DNA of 64,000 nt from Gyrodactylus bullatarudis. Lineage: Eukaryota; Platyhelminthes; Monogenea; Gyrodactylidea; Gyrodactylidae. Positions 25,581 to 38,370 of the stretch are shown in pieces. The first letter of the stretch is position 1, and every line of letters begins with the position of its first letter. Under the pieces are notes generated by a model, which saw nothing but the letters and a program-made list of their open reading frames with translations, ran no database searches and was not told the DNA's origin. The stretch covers positions 429,327 through 493,326 of the forward strand of contig SSNU01000064.1 in the NCBI GenBank assembly GCA_012064415.1. The letters run 5' to 3'. The position numbers were made by a program, and so were the translations under genes.

Positions 25581-26297
25581 TAATTCATTTGTTCATAAAA
25601 GTGCAAATTCTAAAACAAAATTCAAAATGAGCCGCACGCAAAACTTGTTATACTAACACCAAAATATTGATTTAATTTTAAATTTCAATATTGAATTATT
25701 CAATTTGAATATAATATTCAGAATATTTCTTTAATCTATAACAGATTATTTAATAATGTAGTAATTTTTCTAACTTAAATAATTTAATGATAAATACTAG
25801 TTAGTAGTAAAGGGGAAACACAATGATGCGTTAACATATTTTAGTTTATTCTAATCAAAAATTTTTAATTTTTAATATAATTTAACTACTACAATAGTAA
25901 GTAACTAGTTTAGCTCCGACCTACCGTAACTTCTTAATAGGTTTCTTAGTGCTCCTTTGTACAGAAAGTCCATTGATACGACTACCCTTAAATTTTTCCT
26001 CAACTACTTGACACATGATTAGATCAGGAACTACTAATAATCTAGACTTCAATCTCTTAATGTAGTAACCTCAAAGTTCAATTGATTAAATTTCATGATC
26101 TACATTTTATACATTAGTAGTATCTTAATAACTTGGTAACGTGAAAAACAGAATATCTTTACAGTCAATAGAATGACACAGTGTGTATTAATTTTACATT
26201 GTGTTTTCCATATTCTTTCATGAAAACGATTCGTTTAAACTGAAATATATTTGCACCATAAAAAGCAAGATGAAATTATTTCTCTGGTCAAATCAAT
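25581..26297. promoter_or_regulatory. Divergent intergenic region GGT7-like / ACSS3
   Basis: 717 bp of AT-rich sequence between two divergent start codons with no open frame or repeat boundary. It must contain both promoters; I see no decisive motif. Confidence 0.4.
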
Positions 26298-29200
26298 ATG
26301 AGCGTGATAAAGAAAGGTTTTATACTTTCAAGATCACCAAAACTCTACACGAGGCTATACTCCCACTTTGAAAAGGAATACAAAAGATCAGTAGAAGATC
26401 CTCAAGGATTTTGGGCTGAAGCAGCAGAATCCTTGATCTGGGAAAAGAAATGGGACAACGTTTTGAATATGAAAAATGGTTACGACCGGGAATGGTTCCA
26501 AGGGGCAAAAATAAATGTTAGCTACAACTGCCTGGATCGTCATGTAGCTGAAGGTCGTGGAGATTGCCTAGCTGTTATTTATGATGACCCTGTAAATAAG
26601 ATATCCCACAAGTTTACCTATTCTCAATTATTACATCAGGTTGAGAGAATGACAAGTCTACTGATACGAAAGTGTAATCTGAGGAAAAAGGACCGGGTTG
26701 TAATCTATATGCCCATGATGACGGAATGTCTAATTGCCATGATGGCATGTGCCAGAGCTGGACTCATTCATTGTGTAGTTTTTGGCGGATTTTCCGGTAA
26801 TCAACTTGCTCTCAGGATTAAACATTGTCAGGTGAATAAAAAAATAATTTTAAATTTACTCCACTACGTTGATATTCATAAGCCCCTGGATATTTTAAAC
26901 TTATACCTAATTAACACCCCTTCACTATTGGATCTAAAACCCTGATTTTGATCGGTCACTTACAAGTAGACCTACATAAAACAGGGTTTTTTAGAGTGTC
27001 TTTGAAGGGAAACTTTAGTGTTCTTATGAAAAAGAACCTTGTCTACAATTCTCTAAAACCTCTCTGAACTTCGCAATAAAGCTAAAAAAAACTCAATTTT
27101 TTATCCTTAAAAACGCGAATTAGACGGAAACCTGTATTAATTAATCGAACTGGGGTGGACTCTGGCCAATGAGTTTCGGTTCCGACTGTAAATAGTTTAT
27201 CTAGCTGGAAAATGAAGAAGAGCTGATTGATAAAATAAACCTGAACTTGGTGACAATATGAAATTTGATCGAAAGAAACATTAATTAATTTTATTAACTC
27301 GTTAATTATTTCTGATTCAGCAAAAAATTAGTTTGTATAATAAAATTGATTAAAGCTTGGTTATTCTGAGTCATTAGTCATCAAAAGGTTTCAACAGTAC
27401 CGTACGACATGCTCATCTAGCACAAAATACTATTTATATAATATATTTTCATGATCTCATACCGATCAAAATCGTCCAATCAGATTTTAGATAATAAATT
27501 ATAATCAAAAGAATAGAATAATAGATCTAAATTTTCATCAGATTTAATTTAACTTCCTTCTTCAGCCTAAAAGCTGAGTCCAACACTAATCAATGTTCAC
27601 TTCACCAACATTTCCATTAAATGTATCTTTATCGCCAATTTGAAACTTTCATGAAACATTTTTGAGCTTTTTAAACCCCTTCTAAATTGATCCTACTATT
27701 ATTGAGAAAATACTTTAGATCGTGGCAAAGAGGTCTTAGCTGGTTTGTAGGCATCAGTATTGATTCATTTATAAATTCATAAAATACATTCCCCTAGAAG
27801 GAAATTTAGAAAGACCTGTTCCATGAGATCGGATTATAATTAGATGACTATCAGTTTAAGGGTACAGTCAAGAGTCCTGTATTTGATTAATTTATAAGGA
27901 GAATGAATGATGTTGTCTCATAAGATGGAAATAATAAAGAATTTTTAAAAATCATAATCACTTAATTTAGCATATAAATTTATATTCTTAGGCAAATACA
28001 ATAATGACAGTGAACTATGATCAGAGGGGTGATAAATTCATCGATTATATTCGTGAAACGGAGGAAGCCCTAAATTCTCCAGATAATCCAATTGAAAATT
28101 GCATTGTTCTCAATCGAAAAGGATCCAAAGAGGTTAGTTCATTTCACCCCATTTTACTCTCTTTATTTTCCTATAAAGCTTGTACCTATGAGAATTCATA
28201 CACTACGTTGCTCTTGTCGATGGAATCCTTTGCGTTGCTAGTGAACATTTTCTGTGTTTGGAAGGTAATTCTGAGATTTCCGTTTGGGTACGTTTGGGTG
28301 AAGACTTCATCAATTATTTTTGGAAAATTGTTGCGATTTTATCCCCTTTGAATGATAGGCTTAAGTAAGCAGTTTCTCCTTCTTGCTCTTTGGGCTTCCT
28401 TCTTGGGGTGTAGAGTTTTGATAACCTATCGTTTATCAAATTTATAGGGTAGTCATTTGAAACGAAAATGGCAGTTAATTTTTCCAATTCTTCTTCCCAT
28501 GCTGATTCTGAAACTATTCTGCGGGTTCTTTTCGCCAGAGCTGTTATTAATCCTCGTTTCACCTTCATTGGTACAAATGAATTGAAGTTGAGCATTTTTC
28601 CAGTGAATGTGTTCTTACGGTATATGCCTCTTTTCACTGAGCCATCCGGATTCTTTGATAAGTTAACATCTAGAAAGGGAAGGTTGTTCTCGGTTTCTCT
28701 CTCCATCGTTTAACACCAATTTTAACAATATGAAAAACTACACTGTGCTCACCTGGTAACAGGCTTGAGCCAGTTGTAATGTAACATAATATTTTAACCA
28801 ATAACCTTTTGTTGTCCATTTTTCTAAAAACTTATATATATAGCATGTATCACACTGATGAGTATGCCAGAAATAAAGGCCTTATTTGTGAAAACCTTGG
28901 CATCGCTTTCTTCTTTTCTCTGCAAAAATGGAAAATTTATCGATATCTCAGCTCGAAACCGATAACTCAGCACTTTTCAACTGATATTTTGTATTTTTTC
29001 GCTCTTAAATTAAATTTGCGAAAATCATATTATTAGTATATGCGAAATTTCTGATTTTTTGAAAAACGATCTAAAAAGGCAAACTCTCAAGAAAAATTTT
29101 TTTTAATGGAAAAACATTTTGAATTTCGTATAGAACTCCATTCCTTTGAAGTTCAAAATTTAAACTATTAGATAAATTTTTTTTGATTTCAAGGTATTAA

Positions 29201-32200
29201 TGGATTCAAAAGTTATTTTTCAGGATCCCCAGTAGACGAAGAAACCAATTGATAAAATTCAATTTTTGAAATAACCATCAATTTGAACTGATATTGTATC
29301 CTTATTTATTGAATTTCTAGCTGTAACTTTCGCACGATAATGGGGTGTCTTCTAAAAAATCAAGAACCATTTTTGTTTTTCTTGTCTAGTGATTATCCTG
29401 AAAATAACGTTTGATCCTTCACACACCTTGAAATGATCAAAAATTTTCAACTCAAGATTAAAAAAATGGAAAAATTGCGTCAAAATTAAAACTTTTCCCG
29501 AAATTTTTTTCAAATTTTTCTTTTCAAACTGGTGAAAGTGTTACTTTTGATATTGTTTCTGAAAAATCTCTATAAAAAATGAAAAAATCATAAATACCCA
29601 AACTCATCGAGAATAGCTTTATAAGAAGCTAAGTAATATCGAATGCTTCTCAATAAGAAGTTCTTAAGAAAATATTGTACACTGAAGAATATTCATTCGA
29701 CATTGAACTAAAATGCTTCATGTCGAAAATAGGGTTCCGCTACCACAATTGAAATATTTATATTGCTCTCAGAGTTCATCTTTTGCACGATAGTTAGGGT
29801 TATATTGACTTACTTGTTATAATTCTAATTTACACGGGTAGTGATTTGAAGAAAAAATTTATAAGATCTGGAATAAAATTTTGTGCTGATTTCATATCTG
29901 CTTTCAGAATTTCGCTAGCGTTAATATTTTGGCCGCTATGGCCAAAAAACCAAGTATTGCTAATTTTGAGTATCTCAATGGTTTTAATTGATATTATTGG
30001 TATGAAAACATAGGAATCCGAAATTGATTTTATCCCCATTTAAAAGAACGTAAAATTTCGCGTTGATTGATGGGTAATACGCGAATTAGCACTCTCGCAA
30101 AGCTTTTAAAAACGCGCGTCAAGTTAGAAAAATTTGAAAAATCCTTAAAAAAATACATACTTTTCGAGTGTTTTTCTTCTTTTTTGACGTGTAGATTTAA
30201 CAAAATTTGAAATTTTAAAAAGCATTCCAATGTAAAATTTAATTTTCTTTCGAATGGTACCCTTTTTTATTAGCGTAGGATCAGTCGTTTGGAGGTTATC
30301 AAGCTTTTTCCAAGCCAGAATTTTTATCAATTTTCATTTCTGAATTCTCATTTGTTTAATCATATTGATGAATGAAAGCATGAATTAGACGAGATTCTTT
30401 TATTGGTGGAAATTTTCCTTTAGATTTTTGTAGAATATATTGCGTTTAAGAATTAATTTCAAAAAATGATGCTCTCTTTTGTAAATATAAAAATATTGAA
30501 TAAAAATTTAGACACTTATTCTGGGTATTTTATGAGCCAGCAGTAGTCACTCAGACAATGGTCCATGTTATCTTGTGAATATCTTTCTTCAATAAATTTC
30601 AGAGTTTGGTGAATTTCCTCACCTTGCTCATCAGAAATAGTTCCAAGGGGAACTTGATGAAAGAAATCATAATGATAACGAAGAAAACAAATGAGAATTC
30701 AGAAATGAAAATTGATAAAAATTCTGGCTTGGAAAAAGCTTGATAACCTCCAAACGACTGATCCTACGCTAATAAAAAAGGGTACCATTCGAAAGAAAAT
30801 TAAATTTTACATTGGAATGCTTTTTAAAATTTCAAATTTTGTTAAATCTACACGTCAAAAAAGAAGAAAAACACTCGAAAAGTATGTATTTTTTTAAGGA
30901 TTTTTCAAATTTTTCTAACTTGACGCGCGTTTTTAAAAGCTTTGCGAGAGTGCTAATTCGCGTATTACCCATCAATCAACGCGAAATTTTACGTTCTTTT
31001 AAATGGGGATAAAATCAATTTCGGATTCCTATGTTTTCATACCAATAATATCAATTAAAACCATTGAGATACTCAAAATTAGCAATACTTGGTTTTTTGG
31101 CCATAGCGGCCAAAATATTAACGCTAGCGAAATTCTGAAAGCAGATATGAAATCAGCACAAAATTTTATTCCAGATAAATTAAACCTGATCAAGTTCGTA
31201 CGACCCCACCCCCACCTGTGTTTATTATTAAATACGATGTAGTTATCAAGAGAGATTTTTAACTCTACAGCTCTAGCTAAACTCCATTAAATAAATTATA
31301 ATTAATTAATTAATAATTCAAATATATAGTAGAGAAACTATCTACACCTAGTTAATATGAAGATGGGAATTTATGATTTTTACAAGATTCTTAATTTTTT
31401 CATCAAGAAATCGAATTTGATCAAGGCTTTTTTGGAATCTAGATCATGAGGCCCTCTTTCACGATACGGGGAAAAAATTTAGAAAAAATCAATTTTTAAG
31501 GAAAATACGGCAAATTTGAAATCTTGAAGTCGCGCCAGAATCGCATTTTTTTCAACTTTGAGTTGAAAATCTTTGCTGATTTCAATGTGAGAGAGTGATC
31601 AAAAGTTGATTTTTAGGATCATAGAAATTAAATATGCTGAATCTGGTTTTGAGAATCGTCTCATAATCGTGTTGAAATTTTATTTTTTGATTATTTTCCC
31701 TACTTGAAAGAAGATGAAATTTGATACTTCAAGATCCCTGAAGAATGACGAATCTATCAAAATTTGTATGATGATAATCGGTTTTTTTCTAATTGTGATC
31801 CTAAAAATCAACTTTTGATCACTCTCTCACATTGAAATCAGCAAAGATTTTCAACTCAAAGTTGAAAAAAATGCGATTCTGGCGCGACTTCAAGATTTCA
31901 AATTTGCCGTATTTTCCTTAAAAATTGATTTTTTCTAAATTTTTTCCCCGTATCGTGAAAGAGGGCCTCATGATCTAGATTCCAAAAAAGCCTTGATCAA
32001 ATTCGATTTCTTGATGAAAAAATTAAGAATCTTGTAAAAATCATAAATTCCCATCTTCATATTAACTAGGTGTAGTTGATATCAAGTTGAAAATTTATTC
32101 AGGAACACAAGAATCATGAAGATTTTCTAGAATCTAATGGCAATCTAAAAGAATTTCTTTTTTTAAGTATCGTCTGTCGAAAAACTCCAATGTTAAATTC

Positions 32201-35200
32201 TATGACTGGAGTGAAGAGCTTGAATCAAATAAACCACATGAAGGAGTAACAATGCTGGCTACAGATCCCCTCTATATTTTGCATACATCAGGAACAACAG
32301 GTAACTTGTTCTGGTTTTCTTTGCTTTCCTATACATGACTCAATTCTGTTATAAACCATAATAAAAAGTTGTTAAAAATCTTCGAGTTAAGATGAAAAAT
32401 TTCTGTAAAATTACTCATTCGACATGGAAATGAATCCAGTTATGTTCGGCTTCCTCTATCAAAAATTTTGATGCTTGTTTGATTTTTTGTTTTCAATTAT
32501 TATCAATTCCAGGATCTCCAAAGGGAGTTGTTCGAACAATCGGAGACTATGCAGTGGCTCTAAACTGGTCAATGAAAAATATTTACGATTGCAATAGATC
32601 GACCAGTCCAAATGAGCAAACGCAACCTTGGTGGGCAGCAAGTGATTTTGGTTGGGTTGTCGGTCACTCCTACATTGCCTATGGTCCTTTATTATCTGGC
32701 ATTCCCACAATAATCTATCAGGTACTTATTTTTTATTAATTTTCTGAGATTTAAAACACAAAGATCTAAATAATCAGAATTGGAATTTTTTAACTGATGA
32801 CTATGTAAGTTTTCCCATGGTTTTCTAATTGGCCAAAGATCTTCGAAATAAAATTGGAATCGAACTTTATCGAGTGAACTGATTGCTTTTCATTGGGGAT
32901 GGTTAGAAAAATATATTTATTTTTGTATAAAATCGTAAAAATGGCTTATATGTAAACTTAATTGACATAAAGATGAGAATTTACTTTTTTAACAAAAAAC
33001 TCAATATTTTTCACAGGAAAGTCAGGAAATAATAAATTTATTTTTCGAATTCCATGATAAATGAGCCAATAAGTTGTGGAAATAAAAAAAATTTCTAAAA
33101 AAATTTAATCTGACCAAAATTAGACCGTTTTTCGAATTTTGAAACTGCCCCGGATTTCCACTTTTTCAACTTTTGAGCTCAAAATTTTTATCGATTTCAA
33201 ACATTTGAAGCAGTTAAATGCAAATATTCAAGATCAACATTAAACAATTAGAATTCGAATTCTGTAGCAGAAATTCGTAATTATTGTGATAAATCGAAAA
33301 TTTTGAAGTCATTGATTATCCCGATATGGAATGATCCAGAATTTAAAACTTTTTCTTGAAAACAGTAGAATCCTTTCTTCCTCCATGGCCCAATTCGAAT
33401 TCTAATTGTCTAATGTTGATCTTGAATATCTGCATTTAACTGCTTCAAATGTTTGAAATCGATAAAAATTTTGAGCTCAAAAGTTGAAAAAGTGGAAATC
33501 CGGGGCAGTTTCAAAATTCGAAAAACGGTCTAATTTTGGTCAGATTAAATTTTTTTAGAAATTTTTTTTATTTCCACAACTTATTGGCTCATTTATCATG
33601 GAATTCGAAAAATAAATTTATTATTTCCTGACTTTCCTGTGAAAAATATTGAGTTTTTTGTTAAAAAAGTAAATTCTCATCTTCATGTCAACTAGCTTTA
33701 TGTGGTTTCCGAATCATCATTCTCAATATCTTCCTTAGATCACCGCTCCTTTTCCGCTTACATTCAAATATTTTCGAGTCCTTATAATGTTTATGCACCA
33801 GATTAAATGTCTTAACATGTCGAGCAGTAATCTTCATTAAAAAAAGAAATTAATTTGTATGAAAAATAGTAATTTAACAGATTACAAATGGTACGAAATA
33901 AACCTGTGGGATATATCAACTAAGTACCCAGAACGAAATAATTCTAGATAATCTTTGTAAGTACTGTAATGTTTACTATTTTGATTTGAATTTTAATATG
34001 CATTCCATTGCACGATTCTTCAAGCCTCCGATTCTTTGGAAAATTTGTTTGTCTGTATAAACATATAAACTGCAAGCAAAGTGTGATCATTGCTAGTATG
34101 TGAATGTCTAAAAATCCGGTAATTTCTACGTTGGAATTAAAAAGCAGGCTTACTTAAAATTTTTCAATGATATATGTGTTTCTGACACTTATTCATTTAA
34201 AGATTATCTAAGAATCTATTATCGACGCCCACGAAATACAAGTAATTTCAATAAAAACATTTTATTCGCGCAACTTTCAAAGTTAAAATGACATAGTTTA
34301 TTGACAACACCAATCGCATGAAAACTAAATGAAACTTTTATTTAAATGAATTTATATTTCAGACTAAGACTAAATTTTATTCCACTTACTCGTTTAGAAA
34401 TTTATTTTCAAGGTCTCCAAAATAATAATAATAATGGATCATTTGATCTCAAAATATAATAATAATCTTAAATTTACTTCGTCATCTTGATCTGTTTTTG
34501 TCTTCAATTCCGTTGAAAAATGGAATGATTCTTGGTTACGGTATATGCGAAGACTATTTCCAGAAAAGCTTTACATTAATTTTTGGAGTCATACTGCAAT
34601 GATAGTATAAGATAATTTCGTCAAAAATGGTATCTAGAATATCGTTTTTTAAATGCTCTTTCATTTGAAATGTCAAGTCGATTACAATTACTTTGGGATT
34701 CTTTGGTCTGGGCATTGAGATGTGAATTATTACTAAATTAAAAAATAAATTGTCAACATTATATTATAAATAATTATTTAACCCTCTCGGTCCCATGGCC
34801 AAAATCTAATGATTTCTCAAATTTATTTCTTGTAATCCTACTAGACCCCTTGTGATCAAGGTTATTTCTATCATTTTTTTGATAGATGACTTCTTCATGC
34901 ACTCTTTATACGTCCGATCGGGACTTAAAAGGTTAGAAAAAATCCTAATCTACTTGTAAGCGACAAAATTTCAAGCATACATTTATTACTTGTCAATGAT
35001 AAGTTATCATGAAAAATTTGAAAACAATTTTATATCAGAAGGATTTCTTACAATGTGCACAGAAATAATAACTCATTACACCTAGTAATAATTCAATAAA
35101 ATTCAGGCGAGGTCGTATAAGACCTCCGGGACCGAGAAGGTTAAAATTCAGTTTTATTATTGGATTGTAAAACGACTGAAGGCTTATGCTATTAAGAGAT

Positions 35201-38060
35201 ATATCACTGGATATTAATCTTTTTATTCTTTATTTAAATTTACAAGAGTTCAAACTACAGTTAGTTGTACTCTATCACAAGATCCCGCCTACTTCTATCC
35301 GAAAATATCACCTTTGCTCTTCAAGAGGTTTCACGATCCTCCTTACAACCATTCATCCATTGAGACATAGATTTCAGCTCAAATTTGCTGTTTTTAAAAT
35401 CCTGAAGATATTTCAGATTATTCATTAATAATAATTTCATTTCATGTACCAACTATTTTATTGACTATTGTATTACAAATAAATAAGAAGCTTATGCATA
35501 TATATTCTAAGGGCAAGTCAGTTGATACACCAGATAGCAGCCAATACTTTCGAGTGCTAAAGGAGTACTCTATCGGTTCATGCTTTGTGACACCATCAGC
35601 TTTAAAGTCAATTCGTCAAGTAGATGAGAATCTCGATCAAAGTTCAAAGTATTTGAACTACCTTGATTCTAGCCTGAAGCACATGTTCATAGCTGGTGAG
35701 CATTGTGATAAGGAAACATTTATGTGGATTCGACATGCATTATCACCTAAAATTACAATATCAGACCATTGGTGGCAGACAGAGAGTGGTTGGCCAATAA
35801 CAGCCCCTTGCATGGGAATGTATTCGAATGAAGAGAAAATTTGTGTCCCAATTGGATCTACTGGAAAAGCAGTTCCAGGTATTTCAATTACTGTGAGTTT
35901 ACTCATAAGGGAATATCAGAATTATTAATGATTCTTAAAAAGAAATGATAACGGTTTAGATCAAGTTTAAAGAATTGAATCTGACCAAAATTAGGGTATT
36001 TTTTGAATTACAAAAATGACCCAAATTTCCGAATCATGCAACTTCGTGATAATCGAAAATTTCAAATGATTTGATTTTTCACAATAATGACAAATTTCTG
36101 TGAACTTCTTTAGGTGACTTCTAATTCTTGGTCTAATGATGCTCCAAAAATCTTTTTTTGGAAAATTCTGACCGAAATGAAATTTTTATAGCTTAATAAA
36201 TTAGCTTTTAGTATTTAAATTGGATTCTCTATCATCTATGATTCAGACAAGCGATATTAAAATTTCATCTACCTCTAATCAGCACTTAATCGCTTCAATT
36301 TTCTGAATTCAACAAAAGTTTTGAGCAATATCGAAATTTCGCAATATCGTTTCTTCTAAAAGTTGGGTGAGATGTTCGATCACATCAGGTCTGCAACCGT
36401 ATATATTAGACATTTTAATGACTAGATGTATGATTTAAAATTCTAAGGGTCCAAATAAAAGACTGCTCGCCTATGATTGGTTGTTCCAAACTAGAAAATA
36501 TATCATTCCTATTGGTTTGAATAGTTGAAACAAAAGGATCAGTAATCACATAAGTAAACACACATTTCTTGAAATTAAATATCATTCTTTCTATACAGTC
36601 TTTGGACATAGGAAATACAAAGGAAAATAGCCAGTCAAATTTGATAAATGATCAGTCGGAGGCTGTGAATAGAATCTTGATCAAGTTACCCTTACCACCT
36701 GGTTTCGCGTCAACTTTGTGGCAGGAGAGTGAAAAATTCCATGATTTGTACTTTAAAAATTATCCTGGATTCTATGATACAATGGATATAGGGTATCTGG
36801 ATGAAAATAAAAATGTATTCATAATTTCAAGATCAGATGATGTCATCAATGTTTCTGGTCATAGACTTTGCACTGGGTCAATTGAAGAGGCCTGCTTATC
36901 AGTCCATGAAGTTGTTGAATGTGCTGTTATAGCCATACCAAACGAGTTAAAAGGTGGATAATTTTTTATTCTTTTAAACTTTAATTTTATTTAACCCTCA
37001 ACACTGATAACGAATTTCCAGTTTTTTCAACCAACTTTTAGTTTAATGAACATTTTTAGACCCTGAAAATGACTAACTTTTGTTATCACAAGGGATTACT
37101 TCATGGAGATCATATTTTCGATAAAAGTTTCTTTAAATTTTTTTATTTGATCTCTGTGAGTGGATTTTAAAAAACGTTTATTATATTTTCTTGAAAAGGA
37201 GTCATCTATGAACTTCTCAATGAATTATAGTAGATGAATAAGTCATAATTCGTTCGAAAGAATATTAGTTCAGCTAATTTAGTTCATCTCTAAGAACAGT
37301 GGTTAAAAAATTATTTTTAGATTCCTTGAAACAAAATTATAACTTGAGAAAGTAACCACTCCATAGATGACCCGCTGAGGTGTTAAGGGTTTATGGAGGC
37401 AAAAATTTTATCTGACAAGAGAAAATTTTTTTTTTCTGGATTCATTATGATTGAAAAATTGTTTAGGGCTTTCAGGTAGGTGACAATCTACTGAACATGT
37501 GAACAATAGAAAAATTATTGCAAAAATTAATTTCAATGTTACAGTCATTGAACAGAATGCATAATATTCTGAAGTATTTCAAGGTTGGTTGAATCGGTTG
37601 TCGATGCTTGAAATTCAATCCATTTCTACATTGAGCTTATCAATCAAAATATTGGACAAATGTTAATGGTAAAACTTTTGATTGATTGTTTTTTTATCTC
37701 TTCTATATTTTATACTTAGGCCAAGAGCCGTTGGCGTTAGTTGTACTACACAATAATGTTGACAAAACAAAATATGAAAGTGCAAAAGATTCAGTTAAAC
37801 TTAAAGTCAGGGAGCAGATTGGACCTGTTGCCGCTCTCAGTAGAGTTTGTATAGTACCCAGTTTACCAAAAACTCGATCAGGGAAGATAAGTCGACTTAG
37901 CCTGTTGAATATGGCATCAGGGAAGGACATTCAGGTAATTTGATAACCTAAATGAAAATTTTAGATACCTGCCACAATTGAAAATCCAGCTGTTTACAAC
38001 GATATCTATGAGGAGTTGAAGCGATCTGGTCTCAATCCCACTAAGCCTGAGCTAAAGTAG
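26298..38060 (+). CDS. ACSS3: Acyl-CoA synthetase short-chain family member 3 (mitochondrial)
   Basis: ANL-superfamily ligase that activates propionate/acetate to the acyl-CoA via an acyl-AMP. Eight exons join in phase: 26298-26831, 27992-28132, 32168-32300, 32513-32721, 35512-35892, 36599-36953, 37720-37934, 37965-38060 (687 aa; human 686). Core motifs: P-loop HTSGTTGSPKG (split by an intron), ASDFGWVVGHSYI, DHWWQTESGWPI, GYLDENKNVFIISRSDD and the A10 catalytic Lys in KTRSGKISR. The Arg-rich N-terminus fits a mitochondrial presequence. Introns range from 30 nt (37935-37964, with an in-frame TGA) to about 4 kb. The long ones hold a Penelope fragment, three foldbacks and piggyBac MITEs. Catalytic motifs are intact. 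Confidence 0.95.
28150..28715 (-). mobile_element. Penelope-like reverse transcriptase fragment (thumb to linker)
   Basis: The minus strand reads NNLPFLDVNLSKNPDGSV, YRKNTFTGKMLNFNS, VKRGLITALAKRTRRI, then YLSLSFKGDKI and, after a frame change near 28314, DKSNVVYEFS. These are ordered Penelope-like RT thumb and linker motifs. Both ends are truncated and the frame is broken. It starts 18 bp after ACSS3 exon 2, antisense to the gene. Confidence 0.85.
28848..28890 (+). ncRNA. Hammerhead-ribozyme-like motif (copy 2)
   Basis: CTGATGA (28855-28861), an 8-nt spacer, GAAA, stem III TAAAGG/CCTTA, TT, then TGTG, which pairs with CACA directly before CTGATGA. The layout is the same as at 16181-16228, but both stems differ by compensating changes. 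It lies next to the Penelope fragment at 28150-28715, on the opposite strand. Confidence 0.5.
29866..31176. repeat. Foldback element, ~491-bp arms, 328-bp loop
   Basis: 29866-30357 and 30686-31176 are near-perfect reverse complements; arm lengths differ by one base by my count. The same apparent open frames appear on opposite strands of the two arms, so they are by-products of the inversion. It lies in ACSS3 intron 2. I did not find clear target duplications. Confidence 0.85.
31342..32075. repeat. Foldback element, 280-bp arms, 174-bp loop
   Basis: 31342-31621 and 31796-32075 are reverse complements of equal length with no mismatch noticed. The termini (CTACACCTAGTTAATATGAA) resemble those of the next foldback. 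The right end lies 92 bp upstream of ACSS3 exon 3. Confidence 0.88.
32962..33691. repeat. Foldback element, 300-bp arms, 130-bp loop
   Basis: 32962-33261 and 33392-33691 are reverse complements with a couple of mismatches (for example near the outer tip and close to 33240). The outer ends (TTGACATRAAGATGAGAATT) are related to those at 31342. A heavily decayed relative covers about 35960-36360. Confidence 0.85.
33885..33935 (+). repeat. Tail of SINE-like family A
   Basis: cctgtgggatatatcaacta matches the tail of the element at 13376-13620 (cctgtgggatatacgaccta), with related flanking bases. The body is missing. Confidence 0.4.
34782..35140. mobile_element. 359-bp piggyBac-type MITE in ACSS3 intron 4
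   Basis: Ends CCCTCTCGGTCCC and GGGACCGAGAAGG match as 12/13 inverted repeats and are flanked by TTAA at 34778-34781 and 35141-35144. It is non-coding. The termini resemble the 15217-15398 element (CCCTYTCGGT). Confidence 0.8.
35950..36365. repeat. Decayed foldback relative in ACSS3 intron 5
   Basis: gaatctgaccaaaattagggt near the left end matches a block inside the 32962-33691 arms (taatctgaccaaaattagac). A degenerate inverted counterpart follows. It is much older than the intact hairpins. Confidence 0.4.
36995..37390. mobile_element. Older piggyBac-type MITE in ACSS3 intron 6
   Basis: The left end TTAA-CCCTCAACAC pairs with the right end GTGTTAAGGG-TTTA (9/10). The right half (attcgaaagaatatt ... 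atgacccgctg) matches 53690-53820, defining a family. One target duplication is mutated. Confidence 0.6.
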
Positions 38061-38370
38061 AAGTTTCTTTGCTTCATACAATAATTATAATTATTTATAT
38101 TTTTGAATAAAACTGTACACTTTAGAAGTAAAAGACTGCCTTTTCAAAATTTTTGCAAGGGGAAGAGATGCCAATCTGTGTAAGAACAAAAGTAACAAAT
38201 GCTTCTTTTTTAAGACTGGTAGGTACAAAATAATTTGAAAATGATTGTAAAAAAAATTTTACAATAATAATAGTAATTGAATAATTAATTGGATAAAATA
38301 GTTTTTTGCAATTCATAGCTCATTAAAAAAATTGTTCATCCAATAAATAGCAAAGTTATCAATTTAATAA

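Noticed and set aside
24817..25656. Plus-strand ORFs over the GGT7-like gene
   Set aside because: Antisense shadows of the coding exon, with low-complexity Ser-rich composition.
28468..28713. Plus-strand ORF of 81 codons
   Set aside because: Antisense shadow of the Penelope reverse transcriptase fragment.
29830..31242. Paired identical small ORFs on opposite strands
   Set aside because: They are mirror images created by the foldback arms and have no protein-like features.
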